Source of the DNA: Alteromonadaceae bacterium 2753L.S.0a.02
GTDB lineage: Bacteria; Pseudomonadota; Gammaproteobacteria; Pseudomonadales; Cellvibrionaceae
Length of the DNA stretch: 64,000 nucleotides
Assembly: GCA_007827375.1 (NCBI GenBank)
Contig: VISH01000001.1
Span: 496,001-560,000 of the forward strand
Reading direction: 5' to 3'
The translations under genes and the position numbers were made by a program. A model generated the notes under the pieces. The model was given only the letters and a program-made list of their open reading frames with translations, was not told the origin of the DNA and did no database searches. This document shows positions 18,674 through 28,279 of the stretch, piece after piece (the first letter of the stretch is position 1; each line of letters begins with the position of its first letter).

Positions 18674-20728
18674 TTAATACGTTAATACAAACTCAAGACG
18701 CAAAGCTCTACCGCGCGAAGGAATAACATTGAGGTTGTCGCCCATGGAGGCTTCGAAATATTCAGTGTTTGTAAGATTGTCAACCGCCAGATTAATAAGG
18801 TATGGCTTACTGAGTTGCAACCCGGCACTCAAATTATGCAGCCAATAACTCTGTAGCTTTATAGGTTGATCGCTGCCGGGTGGATTGCTGTCACGTTCGC
18901 TCACATAATTCGCATAGTAACTCCAATGCCAGTATTTTTGCTGATGAGTGAGAATCAAACCCGCAAGATCATCGGGCATGCGGTATTGATCGTCTGGTTT
19001 ACGTGTTAAGTGACTGAAATTAACCCGACCAATCCAGTTTTCGTGAAACTCGTAACTCATATTTCCTTCAACACCCGCACTGCGACTCGCCTCCACGTTT
19101 GCAAACTGCCGTAAGCCATCGACTGCCACTTGGCTAATTGCGTTATTGTAGCGACTGTCGAAATAACCCAGCTGAAAGCGAACACGAGAGTTTTCAAAAA
19201 AAGCAATAAGTTCAGATGTTTTAACTGTTTCCGCTTTGAGATTGGGATTTCCCAACAACACCGGGTTGTTTTCTAAATAAAGTTCGTTGGCAACTGGGAC
19301 CCGAAACGCCTCACCGTATATCGCTTTTACTGAAAAAGATTCTCTAAATTTATGAACCCAGGCAATTCTTGGCGAAGTCCGCCCCCCGGAAACATCCGAT
19401 TCATCCTGCCGTAAACCCAGGGTGATTTGATCGTACGCACCCAGGGATAATATCGTTTGTAAATACGCACCTAGAAGCTGATCATCAGCCTCGCCTACCG
19501 CAGTCGTTACGATTGATAAATCGTCACTGGATGCAATGGGATATTCAGCACGAGATAAAGCACCGAGATCATAGTTTCCCGAAGCTAGCGCCGCCGATCT
19601 ATCGATATCCCGGAACTCCAGGCCAAGCAGCGTAGTTACCCAGTTACCCCATTGAAAATAATTTTTCCAATGAAGCCATATTTCATGTTCTTGATTGTTT
19701 CGCAACTCAACCCAGAGCGGCAGAGAAGAGGGGGGTTCACTTATAGGGAATAGCGCACCAGAGGGTGCAAACTCACCATTGATCTGATAATCAAAATAAC
19801 GGTACCCCCCTTGAATATGTGATCGATATGAAGCCGTCCACTGCTTTTCATGTTTTAACGAAAGATTATAGAACGTTCGCTCAGAGCCGGAAAATTCGGG
19901 GGAAAAGTCCCCTGCAACATAATATTTATCATTCGTAAAATGACTAAACAGGGCATGGCCGCTCCAGTCTGAAATATGCACCTGATAATGGCCCACTGCG
20001 CCTTCACTGCCATCCCTCAAAGTAACATTTTCACCCGTGCCAGGTTGCGGAATGTCGTAACTGGCGCCGCCATCTTTTTTAAGATCCATAAATAGTTTTT
20101 GCTGTACACCGCTTAGCTCACCGGCGATATTGGATTGCACGCGATATAGATTATTTTGTCCGAGAGTAAACTTAGTCTCATTCAACGTGGGGTCACTTAC
20201 GAGATTGATCACCCCTGTAAACGCATTCGAACCGTAAAGCTGTGAGACGGCACCGCGAATAAATTCCACTTTTTGTAAGCCAAAAAGACTGATATCCGGA
20301 ACTGTAAAAGTGCCGCCCCCTGAGTACCAGTTGTCGATACGCATGCCATCCAAAAGCAATAACACTTCGCGACCAGAGCTGCCTATTCGGCGACCGCGAA
20401 CCGCGATACTCGGGTTATTATCGTCATCAGCTCGCGCGACATGAAAGCCGGGAGCCAGCGGTGTTAGCTGGTGTAATGAATCGATATTCAGGAGACGGAA
20501 CGAACGCTTGTCGAACAGGTTAATACTCGCCGGAGACCACAAAATCTCAGACTCAACCTGAGTAACTCCGGAAACTTTAACATCAAGCAGCTCTTCCAAG
20601 GAAAGACTAAAAAATTCCGCAGGCTGTGTTGGCGAGCTCTGTGCCGGTAAACACACGTTGAAACAATATGCCAAAAACGCATAACCAAGCAGATATTTTT
20701 TGCGCCATTTTAAATAATCACACGCCAT
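18674..20728 (-). CDS. TonB-dependent outer-membrane receptor
   Basis: A signal peptide (about 1-30) and a short segment SLEELLDVKVSG resembling a TonB box lead into a plug domain (about 55-165; PSIAVRGRRIGSSGREVLLLLDGM, VEFIRGAVSQLYGSNAFTGVINL). A 22-strand-type barrel fills the rest, ending LRLEFVLTY with a terminal aromatic residue. Such receptors import siderophores, vitamins or oligosaccharides. The context beside xylanases hints at a glycan, but the plug and barrel do not show the substrate and the length of 684 residues fits the siderophore/vitamin class as well. The start ATG 20728 follows AAGGGA at seven bases. Confidence 0.9.
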   Translation of the reverse strand: MACDYLKWRKKYLLGYAFLAYCFNVCLPAQSSPTQPAEFFSLSLEELLDVKVSGVTQVESEILWSPASINLFDKRSFRLLNIDSLHQLTPLAPGFHVARADDDNNPSIAVRGRRIGSSGREVLLLLDGMRIDNWYSGGGTFTVPDISLFGLQKVEFIRGAVSQLYGSNAFTGVINLVSDPTLNETKFTLGQNNLYRVQSNIAGELSGVQQKLFMDLKKDGGASYDIPQPGTGENVTLRDGSEGAVGHYQVHISDWSGHALFSHFTNDKYYVAGDFSPEFSGSERTFYNLSLKHEKQWTASYRSHIQGGYRYFDYQINGEFAPSGALFPISEPPSSLPLWVELRNNQEHEIWLHWKNYFQWGNWVTTLLGLEFRDIDRSAALASGNYDLGALSRAEYPIASSDDLSIVTTAVGEADDQLLGAYLQTILSLGAYDQITLGLRQDESDVSGGRTSPRIAWVHKFRESFSVKAIYGEAFRVPVANELYLENNPVLLGNPNLKAETVKTSELIAFFENSRVRFQLGYFDSRYNNAISQVAVDGLRQFANVEASRSAGVEGNMSYEFHENWIGRVNFSHLTRKPDDQYRMPDDLAGLILTHQQKYWHWSYYANYVSERDSNPPGSDQPIKLQSYWLHNLSAGLQLSKPYLINLAVDNLTNTEYFEASMGDNLNVIPSRGRALRLEFVLTY

Positions 20729-21245
20729 CCCGACATCCCTTTGACTGAATTCTTGGGGTATGATTTAAGAATTGAAAGTATAGTACTCAGTATCCTATTC
20801 CGTTTATATTTATGCCACCTGGAGGATCTTTTTCTCGGAAGTTTACGAATTCTAGGAGCAAACTGTTTCACTCAGGCAAATATTCACAATTGCAAGCACC
20901 TATGAATATACCCAGCCACAAACACTCAGTCACATCGCTTATTCGCTAAGGCAGAAAGACCCAAAAAAACAAATAATCAATTTCTTTGCTTATGCGCCAT
21001 TGGCAAATTCTTCACTTTTACAATCACCGACACTCGCGTCTTAACGTCATTTTAATTACCCCAGTTTTTATTACAGTTTTAAGAAAAATCGCAAATATGA
21101 CACTACTAAAAAATATGTCTGTCGCGGACGACAACATAACATTCTAGATCGACCGCGGTGACGGTTTTTGGTTTTTCTGCCAGTAATTGCCCCGTATAAT
21201 CGCCACGTCTTCGTAAATAAATCAGCGTATGAGGTCTACACGGAT
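20729..21245. other. Intergenic region between the TonB receptor and aldo/keto reductase genes
   Basis: About 517 bases between divergent genes. It should hold both promoters. I see no gene or clear binding site. The aldo/keto reductase frame stays open back to 21168 but has no better start there. Confidence 0.5.
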
Positions 21246-22199
21246 ATGAAACAAATTAAATTAGGATCGCAAGGCTTAAAAGTCCCCGCCATTGGCTTGG
21301 GCTGCATGGGCATGTCTGATTTTTACGGTTCATCTTCGGAAGCACAAAACTTGAGCGTACTCACCCGAGCCGCGGAAATAGGGTGCACCTTTTGGGATAC
21401 CTCAGACATGTATGGCCCATTCACCAACGAGCAGTTACTGGGCAAAGCCATGCAGGGACGACGTGAAACAATTACCCTGGCAACCAAGTTTGGTGTAGCC
21501 CGCGCCGAAGATGGCAGTTGGCTGGGCCTGAAAGGCGGTGCTGATTATGTAAAAGCAAGCTGCGATGCATCGCTTAAACGACTCGGCACCGATTACATCG
21601 ACCTTTACTACCAGCATCGGGTCGACCCCGACACCCCCATCGAAGAAACAGTTGGCGCCATGGCCGAATTGGTATCAGCTGGCAAGGTACGCTATCTGGG
21701 TTTATCAGAAGCGGAGCCCGAAACGATCAAGCGCGCCCATGCGGTACACCCCATCAGCGCGTTGCAAACCGAATATTCGCTTTGGACGCGTGACGTTGAA
21801 ACCGAAATTCTGCCCACATTACAGAGCTTGGACATTGGCTTTGTGGCATACAGCCCTCTGGGGCGTGGTTTTTTATCCGGAGCGATTCGATCGCGCAGTG
21901 ATCTCGAACCCGGTGATTGGCGATTGGAAAACCCACGTTTCAGCGAAGAAGCCATCGCCCAAAATATTCTCTTGGCCGATGCGGTTGCTGAAATTGCCCA
22001 AACACTGGATGCCACCCCAGCACAAGTTGCATTGGCTTGGTTGCTGTCACGCAGTGATGCGATAGCCAGTATTCCGGGAACACGAAAAATAACGCGCCTG
22101 GAAGAGAATTGGGAAGCGCAAAACATTGCTCTCAGCCAACAACATCAAGAGCAACTCGAAGCACTTATTGGCGAAGGCGTGGCGGGTGAGCGTTACTAA
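21246..22199 (+). CDS. Aldo/keto reductase
   Basis: This is a cytoplasmic NADPH-dependent oxidoreductase with a TIM barrel of 317 residues. The catalytic tetrad is visible as Asp51 (FWDTSDMYG), Tyr56, Lys81 (LATKFG) and His124 (YYQHRVD). IGLGCMGMSDFYG and the C-terminal IPGTRKITRLEEN are typical of the AKR13-like subgroup that includes yeast-type pyridoxal and general aldehyde reductases. The physiological substrate cannot be told. I chose ATG 21246, eleven bases after GAGG, because family homology begins at MKQIKLGSQG. It appears to be monocistronic. Confidence 0.92.
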   Translation: MKQIKLGSQGLKVPAIGLGCMGMSDFYGSSSEAQNLSVLTRAAEIGCTFWDTSDMYGPFTNEQLLGKAMQGRRETITLATKFGVARAEDGSWLGLKGGADYVKASCDASLKRLGTDYIDLYYQHRVDPDTPIEETVGAMAELVSAGKVRYLGLSEAEPETIKRAHAVHPISALQTEYSLWTRDVETEILPTLQSLDIGFVAYSPLGRGFLSGAIRSRSDLEPGDWRLENPRFSEEAIAQNILLADAVAEIAQTLDATPAQVALAWLLSRSDAIASIPGTRKITRLEENWEAQNIALSQQHQEQLEALIGEGVAGERY

Positions 22200-22509
22200 A
22201 CGCGTTAAATAAATTATCGTAGCATAATCAATGGCGCTTTGTTACTTCACGCAGGGCTAGATTAAGACACATACGGCGGAGGCAGTAGTAATTTATTAGC
22301 AGTAGCTAATACCGACGCCACCAAAATCGCGCTATTACAAAATTCATCATTTACCGAACCGCACTAACTTGAAATAATCACCACCCGGCATGTAACACAA
22401 CAATAACTGCATGCCATTTGCTCACCTAAACTCATCTTTCGCGTCCTGCTGTCTTCACCCCATTAAAAGCGGTGAAGTGTGTCCGAATAACAATAATGGA
22501 GATAGCCAC
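22200..22509. other. Intergenic region upstream of the CBM10-Kazal gene
   Basis: About 310 bases with no supported gene; presumably the promoter of the next gene. The ribosome binding site GGAG is at 22498-22501. Confidence 0.45.
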
Positions 22510-24987
22510 ATGCATACGAAAAGTAGCAAGGGATGGCACGGATTACATGCGGTATTGTTAATCTTTGCCTCAACGTTTTCGGCTCAGCTTTGGGCTCAAA
22601 ACTGCACAGAAATGTGCAACTGGTACAACATCATGGAAGCTCCCCTGTGTGAAAATCAGGACGACGGCTTCGGCTGGGAAGGCCACACCTGTATCGGCCG
22701 CAATATGTGTGAAAGCCAGTACAGCGGCTCCGGTGTTTTTTTACAGTGTGAAGGTATTAGCGATGAAGAACTCTGTAACACAATAAATGGGCGCAGCTAT
22801 TATTCCGATGCGCTATTTGAAATGGGGCTATCCCCAACTGGTGAATACAAAGGTCACCGCTTTGTCAGTTTCGAAGACGGCTTACTTCAGGCCAGTCAAA
22901 GCGACTATATTATTTCCGCTCCCTATCGTTGTGAACAGGGGCAGGTTATCGCCGATGTTCCCGGCATGACTAATTACCTTATCGATTTCTCACAAGACCT
23001 CAGCACCATGAACTTTGATATCGATGCCACGGACCCAGTGCCCTACACCCTGGCCAGCACCGATAACGCCAACTGCAGTCAGGTACGTGACGGCCGCTAT
23101 GTCGTTGACCCTGCTGAACTCGCCAATGTGACCCTGCCGGCTGGTACCAGCTACGAGATGCTATTCAGCGGAGATCATGCTGCGCAAATAAATATTCCTG
23201 CAGGCAGATATGACAATGCATTTTATGATTGCACGACAGGAGCATTGCATGTACATCGCACCACCAGCGATAGCAACCCTATTCCCGTGACCATCGAAAA
23301 CAGCGGCGATGTCGTTGTTGCGCAATTGGATGCAGACACAAACTGGCGTTTCCTACGGGACGATGGCCAGGCTTGCACCACCCAGTACGACCCCGTTTGT
23401 TCGATAGAACCTATTGAAGTGGCGTGTTTTGCAGAACCCTGTCCGGTGGGGGTTTACAGAACTTACTCCAACCAATGTAATTCCGATGCCGCAGGCGCGA
23501 TGTTCATCTCGCAGGGCGAATGCGGAGACCTGGAGGGCGAACCCTACTATGACCCGGGTGTATGTACCACCGAATATGACCCAGTGTGTGCCGTGGAAAC
23601 CCGTAATATTGTTTGCATAACCGGCCCCTGCCCCAATGAGTTTTATAAAACTTACGGCAATGCCTGCGAAGCTCAGGTAGATCGTGCGCCGATTTTATTT
23701 CGGGGCGAGTGTGGTGAAGAGCGCGAAGATGCGCCCTACTGGGGGCACACTGAAGCCTGCGGTGCTGAAGCGCCTTACGAACCTCTCTGTGCTGCGCGAT
23801 CCTTTACGGCGCCTTGCTTAACGACACCCTGCCCCATAGAAGTCTTTGCCATTTACAGCAATGAATGCGAAATGGATAACGCAGGCTCACGCTTTGTTCA
23901 TACTGAGCATTGCGGCGCGAAAACCGATTCGCGGGTTCGCGACCTCAGTGAATGGGGTGGTATTTGCGGCGATATTTATCTGCCCGTGTGCGGTAAAGAT
24001 GAAGTTGTGCCAGGAGTAGCCGGAGAATACAAATATAAAAGTTTCGGCAATGCCTGTGAAGCGAGACGCAGCGTGGTTGACCTCACTTGGGATGATCAAG
24101 CCTGTGGCGCTCTCGCGGGCGTAAGCGCTGGCGCCGAACCACCGGTGAAAATTGTTAACAATCTTTCCAGTAGCAACAAAATAGTAGGCCTCTCCAATGC
24201 GAGTATCACAGGCGATGTGCTCACCGTCGACTTGAGCTACTCAGGTTGCAGTGAACAGCATTTTAATTTTGAAGTTATGCGCAGCTTTGCTGAAACTCAG
24301 CCGGTACAGGCCCGCGTACGATTTATTCCCCTTGTGGAAGACGATTGCGATGCCGCTCTGAGTTTTACCTATAAATACGACCTACTGCCTTTAAAAGCCA
24401 CCTATGAAGCCATGTACGGTTCTGGCCCAGCTACTATCGTGCTGCCAGGTTTAGGCGACTACGAAATTAATGGTGGAACCGCGCCTGCCACACTAGATAT
24501 CAGCCATCCCGATACCGGCGTGGTGGGAGAGCTGATAACTATCGAAGTGCACTCCTCAGCAGCAACTCCCGGCCGCCCCAACGTGGAAATTCTCGATCCC
24601 AATGGCAACTCTGTGGAATCTAGCTGGAGCAGCACGCTTCCCTCGGATGGGCCACCCTGGGTGTACGATGCGCAATACCCATTCACACCAGAAATTCCCG
24701 GTGAATATCGCGTCAATGTTAGCTTCGAGCCAGCGCCGGAACTGAATCAATCCAGTATCATTTCGGTCGCGCAAATTCCTCTTAGTGAATGCGCCGCCGC
24801 TGGCGTTGATGCGGGTACCGTAAATGCTTACCCCAATTGGACAGCACGCGATTGGGCTGGAGGCGCCTACAACCATGCCAACTCAGGCGACCTTATGAGC
24901 TACCAAGGAAAAGTTTATCGCGCAAACTGGTACACCAGCTCGGTGCCAGGCTCAGATAACTCATGGAGTTTTGTGTGTAATTTGTAA
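22510..24987 (+). CDS. Secreted CBM10 - four Kazal-like domains - CBM5/12 protein
   Basis: The protein has 825 residues. After a signal peptide ending LWAQ comes a CBM10 (about 31-80). A region of unknown fold (85-285) follows, then four Cys-rich Kazal-type units (about 289-338, 352-401, 417-468, 486-532). The first three share the pattern C-x3-Y-[DE]-P-[VL]-C, an inserted C-x4-PCP loop, [TI]Y[SG]N-x-C and a final GECG/EHCG. The fourth is C-x3-YLPVCG with SFGNAC. A beta-sandwich region and a C-terminal CBM5/12 (about 773-825; NWTARDW, YQGKVYRANWYT, SWSFVC) close the protein. Kazal domains usually inhibit serine proteases, so I infer a substrate-anchored inhibitor that protects secreted enzymes or blocks host or competitor proteases. 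I chose ATG 22510, eight bases after GGAG. The inhibitor role is inferred. Confidence 0.75.
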   Translation: MHTKSSKGWHGLHAVLLIFASTFSAQLWAQNCTEMCNWYNIMEAPLCENQDDGFGWEGHTCIGRNMCESQYSGSGVFLQCEGISDEELCNTINGRSYYSDALFEMGLSPTGEYKGHRFVSFEDGLLQASQSDYIISAPYRCEQGQVIADVPGMTNYLIDFSQDLSTMNFDIDATDPVPYTLASTDNANCSQVRDGRYVVDPAELANVTLPAGTSYEMLFSGDHAAQINIPAGRYDNAFYDCTTGALHVHRTTSDSNPIPVTIENSGDVVVAQLDADTNWRFLRDDGQACTTQYDPVCSIEPIEVACFAEPCPVGVYRTYSNQCNSDAAGAMFISQGECGDLEGEPYYDPGVCTTEYDPVCAVETRNIVCITGPCPNEFYKTYGNACEAQVDRAPILFRGECGEEREDAPYWGHTEACGAEAPYEPLCAARSFTAPCLTTPCPIEVFAIYSNECEMDNAGSRFVHTEHCGAKTDSRVRDLSEWGGICGDIYLPVCGKDEVVPGVAGEYKYKSFGNACEARRSVVDLTWDDQACGALAGVSAGAEPPVKIVNNLSSSNKIVGLSNASITGDVLTVDLSYSGCSEQHFNFEVMRSFAETQPVQARVRFIPLVEDDCDAALSFTYKYDLLPLKATYEAMYGSGPATIVLPGLGDYEINGGTAPATLDISHPDTGVVGELITIEVHSSAATPGRPNVEILDPNGNSVESSWSSTLPSDGPPWVYDAQYPFTPEIPGEYRVNVSFEPAPELNQSSIISVAQIPLSECAAAGVDAGTVNAYPNWTARDWAGGAYNHANSGDLMSYQGKVYRANWYTSSVPGSDNSWSFVCNL

Positions 24988-25695
24988 TTTTTACTCCCTC
25001 GATTTCTCTGCCGGCTTTGCTGGCAGAGTTTTTTCAATTTAAATTAACCCTCAACTATCGAACGTTTTTTCTACCGTCAAAACGATTTTGGGATTTAAGC
25101 CAAGCAGCTCCCTCAGTAGTTTTTACTTCTTAAAAACAGCATTCTGCATCGAAGCAATTCACCTTATAGAACTCAATCCACTTGTTGTCACTCACTCAAA
25201 ACCAGATTACACATATTTCGTTATAACAGCCCTACACATTCAACATAAGGCAGACACAATTTCAAAACCAGGCAACTGGACGAGGATAAATAGCTCAGCA
25301 CATACACAGCAATTATTTTAACTCTGCAGGCTCTATACGCATTAGAAATTCATATAACAAACTTCCAATCTATAAAGATCGATATTTTCACTATCGATCA
25401 AGATTGCAAATTCTATTTATGCCTAAACGTCGCCCACTCCATCCTGCAGTTTTATGTGCAACACAGCCTCACAAAAGAGGCTCGCTTATAGCAAGACTTT
25501 AGAGCGAAAATCGTTCTTTGCTACTTCCATGAACATGCAGTTCCTAATAAATGAATATGATGTGACTCACTTTCATACATAGCATTACACTCTATCAAGC
25601 CCGCACGCCTAAGTGAATATACACGTATTTAATAAAATTTAAACATTCATAGCGTTAAGCATTCGCTGTTCAACATACAGTTCATGGAGGCCCGT
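24988..25695. other. Intergenic region
   Basis: About 700 AT-rich bases between the Kazal gene and the GLUG gene. Apart from the terminator at 25006-25034 I see no supported feature. A 77-codon open frame at 25088-25321 has no ribosome binding site and an unlikely composition. Confidence 0.5.
25006..25034 (+). terminator. Rho-independent terminator of the CBM10-Kazal gene
   Basis: A 10-base-pair stem (25006-25015 with 25019-25028, one G-T pair) and a TTT loop are followed by six T residues, 19 bases after the stop. Confidence 0.92.
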
Positions 25696-27279
25696 ATGTT
25701 TGTACATCTAATTCGAAAAAATTTATATCCAATTCGAAATATTATTCGCCTACTTATCGCAATAGGCACCTTAACGACGAACAATACTCTCGCAGTAAAT
25801 AATGAAGACGTAGACATCGATAACGATGGGCTAATTGAAATTGAAACATTTTCTGAACTTTATCAAATGAGGTTCAATCTTGCCGGCACAGGATTTAGCA
25901 ACGCACAGGGTATAACGATTAGCGCAGGTTGCCCGGCCTCGGGATGTATTGGCTACGAGCTAACGCAAGATATAAATTTCGATTCCAACGGCGACGGAAA
26001 TTTATCTGATGAAGCGGAATGGAACAATGGTGAGGGCTGGCAACCGATTGGCTCAATTGATCACCCCTTTGCCGCCGTCTTTGATGGGAATAACCACACA
26101 ATACGCAACCTTTACATTAATCGAGCAACTGAAGATTATATCGGATTGTTTGGCGTAGTTAGCAAATCCAAAATTCAAAACTTGATTTTTGACGGGCCAC
26201 TCCATGAAATTAGAGGAAACAATAACGTTGGAGGCTTAGCTGGTGCGGCTATTTATGACGATTATCCCGGATCCAGTCAGATCCAAAATATTAAAATTGA
26301 AGGCTTCATAAAGGGCATTCGAAACGTTGGTGGTTTAACCGGTCTAACCCAAGGCTCTGCGCCAAAAAAAATACTTGGCAACCAATTTTCCGGTATCGTT
26401 CAAGGGTGGACACGCGTAGGCGGCATCTCAGGTTATCTTGAATCCAGTTATTTATACGGCACAGCTATCAACGACAATATTATTCAAGCACATGTATTGG
26501 GTACAACGGAAAGTGGGGGAATCGTGGGCGCTATCTCTCTGGACTCAATGTCCGAAATGGAAATTCGAAATAATTCAATTACGGTTACGATTCGCGGTGC
26601 AAAATATCTTGGGGGCTTAATAGGCAAAAGCGAACATCGAGGCTATTTTGGTCTTATTAGTTTATCGGAGAACGCCGTGTTCGCTAACAATTACGGAAAG
26701 CAACGATACGTTGGGGGTTTAGTCGGTTACGCCTTTTTAGATCAAGATAGTAATATTTCTGTTAGCAGCAGCTTTACTGCAGGAATAAATCTTGGCGAGG
26801 ATTTCGTCGGTGGATTTTTTGGCCATATTAATGCCGGTGACGGTACCAGCGCCTCTATTCAATATAGCTATTCCGAGGCGCAAGTACAGGGCGATTCATA
26901 CATCGGCGGATTGGTTGGAGCAGCGAGTACCTATTGCCGCGATCCAGTTTCCTACACAGGAATTAGCCTTTATATGGTGTACTCACGCGGACTGGTGAAA
27001 GGCCATTCAGGTGTTGGTGGAATCACAGGTTATATTGAATCGGATGGTTGCGAAGATGACTCCATACGCACCTATTCTTCATACTGGGATGTCGAAACTA
27101 GCCAGCAGCAAAGTAGTAAAGGAGGGCTTGGTTATTCATCGGCAGAGTTAAAATGCCCCACCGAGCCCGGTGATCCATGCTGTCAAACTATTTTGTACGA
27201 AAATTGGAGGGACACAATATGGAATTTCGGAACCCGGAATTCGTACCCGGTGTTACTAAACATGCAAACGACTCCTTAA
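25696..27279 (+). CDS. Exported GLUG-repeat surface protein
   Basis: A signal peptide (about 1-34, ending NTLAV) precedes DIDNDGLIEIETFSELYQMR, a Ca-binding-like opening common in GLUG-repeat proteins. After FDGNNHTIRNLYI and YIGLFG come nine repeats of the GLUG type (VGGLAG, VGGLTG, VGGISG, SGGIVG, LGGLIG, VGGLVG, VGGFFG, IGGLVG, VGGITG), about 30-50 residues apart, likely forming a beta-helix. Such proteins are usually surface adhesins or carbohydrate-contact proteins; the ligand is unknown. I chose ATG 25696, five bases after GGAGG; an ATG at 25684 lies upstream of that site. No autotransporter barrel or LPXTG-like anchor is visible, so the secretion route past the periplasm is unclear. 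Confidence 0.8.
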   Translation: MFVHLIRKNLYPIRNIIRLLIAIGTLTTNNTLAVNNEDVDIDNDGLIEIETFSELYQMRFNLAGTGFSNAQGITISAGCPASGCIGYELTQDINFDSNGDGNLSDEAEWNNGEGWQPIGSIDHPFAAVFDGNNHTIRNLYINRATEDYIGLFGVVSKSKIQNLIFDGPLHEIRGNNNVGGLAGAAIYDDYPGSSQIQNIKIEGFIKGIRNVGGLTGLTQGSAPKKILGNQFSGIVQGWTRVGGISGYLESSYLYGTAINDNIIQAHVLGTTESGGIVGAISLDSMSEMEIRNNSITVTIRGAKYLGGLIGKSEHRGYFGLISLSENAVFANNYGKQRYVGGLVGYAFLDQDSNISVSSSFTAGINLGEDFVGGFFGHINAGDGTSASIQYSYSEAQVQGDSYIGGLVGAASTYCRDPVSYTGISLYMVYSRGLVKGHSGVGGITGYIESDGCEDDSIRTYSSYWDVETSQQQSSKGGLGYSSAELKCPTEPGDPCCQTILYENWRDTIWNFGTRNSYPVLLNMQTTP

Positions 27280-27320
27280 GTAAAGGAGCATGGCACTCTC
27301 CAGTATTTGTTGCATGAACA

Positions 27321-27349
27321 AAAAGAGCCCAACATTAATTGTTGGGCTC
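27321..27349 (-). terminator. Terminator of the arsR-AHSA1-MAPEG operon
   Basis: A nine-base-pair stem (27325-27333 with 27341-27349) and a seven-base loop are followed on the minus strand by a T-run, 54 bases after the MAPEG stop. It may also help end the convergent GLUG gene transcript. Confidence 0.85.
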
Positions 27350-27402
27350 ATTGATACAACAGCGGCTTCACAAACACATTTTTACAAGCACTTAATAAAA
27401 AA

Positions 27403-27819
27403 TTAAACCGTATTCAACAACATCCAAGCGCCCGGAATTAATAAGCAACCGTACGTTGTAAACATTGCCAGCGCGCGCGGCAACGGAAATCTTGGGTTGT
27501 ATAACATTGCAATGGCATGAACTATTCGCCCGATCACAAAGGCAGCAGCCAATGACCACAATAGCGAATTGGGAGCGTGCTGCAATTCTATGAGTGCGAC
27601 CATTACCAAGGCATAGGGGCTGTATTCAACAAAGTTTCCAAAAGCGCGAATACGCCGTCTCAGCGTTTCATCATCACCATCGCCAAAAACAAACTTGCCA
27701 ATATCGCCCGCTTGCTTTCCAAGCACTGCGCGACGCATAGAGACCAGCCAAGTCAACAAAAACATCAAAATGCCCAAAGACGCTGCCATAAAGGAAGTCA
27801 CCGGTAATACGCTTTCCAT
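27403..27819 (-). CDS. MAPEG-family membrane protein
   Basis: A four-helix inner-membrane protein of 138 residues. The motif RRRIRAFGNFVEYSPYALVMVALIE and the later GRIVHAIAMLY are signatures of the MAPEG family (membrane-associated proteins in eicosanoid and glutathione metabolism; the bacterial YecN-like branch). Bacterial members are often glutathione-linked detoxification proteins of undefined substrate. It is the last gene of a three-gene operon: its ATG lies one base after the stop of the AHSA1 gene, and its AGAGG site is inside that gene. Confidence 0.88.
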   Translation of the reverse strand: MESVLPVTSFMAASLGILMFLLTWLVSMRRAVLGKQAGDIGKFVFGDGDDETLRRRIRAFGNFVEYSPYALVMVALIELQHAPNSLLWSLAAAFVIGRIVHAIAMLYNPRFPLPRALAMFTTYGCLLIPGAWMLLNTV

Positions 27820-27820
27820 A

Positions 27821-28279
27821 TCATTGCCTCTTTGTGATGAATCTATTTAATCGATCCAGGGCACCGTTCCAACCCTCGGTATGGCGTTCGACAGCAGCGC
27901 TGAGATCCAGGCTTTCGTGAGTGAGCTCTAATTCACAACCCTCACCACAAATATGCACCCCGATCGTTACCAGCGAGTTGATACCTGCATGTGGATCAGG
28001 CGCTTCCCACTCCCAGCTAAAAATCAATTGGCAATGCGGTTCGATAAGCACAAACTCGCCGCCAAGTACGCTGCGCTGACCATCCGGTAAGGTAAATTCG
28101 ATTCGGTAGCGACCGCCAACACTGAATTCATAACTCAGAACTTTCGCTTTGATCGCATCCGAAGGGGCGAGCCATTGCTCAATGGCCCGACTCCGAGTAA
28201 ACGCATTAAACAGGATCTCTGGTGAACACCCAAAAAAACGTTGTATTCGAATAGTTTCGCCGCGATTAATCGTCGCCAC
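27821..28279 (-). CDS. AHSA1/SRPBCC-domain protein
   Basis: A START-like ligand-binding domain of 152 residues, of the AHSA1 type (IQRFFGCSPEILFNAFTRSRAIEQWLAPSD, then GGRYRIEFTLPDG and the C-terminal HTEGWNGALDRLNRFI). These proteins bind small hydrophobic molecules and are very often encoded beside ArsR-type repressors, as here. I chose GTG 28279, eight bases after GGGGAG; the frame remains open to a GTG at 28300. It overlaps the arsR gene by 14 bases, which suggests translational coupling. Confidence 0.88.
   Translation of the reverse strand: MATINRGETIRIQRFFGCSPEILFNAFTRSRAIEQWLAPSDAIKAKVLSYEFSVGGRYRIEFTLPDGQRSVLGGEFVLIEPHCQLIFSWEWEAPDPHAGINSLVTIGVHICGEGCELELTHESLDLSAAVERHTEGWNGALDRLNRFITKRQ

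Noticed and set aside
25088..25321. 77-codon open frame in the gap before the GLUG gene
   Set aside because: No ribosome binding site and no family-like features; it lies in AT-rich non-coding DNA.
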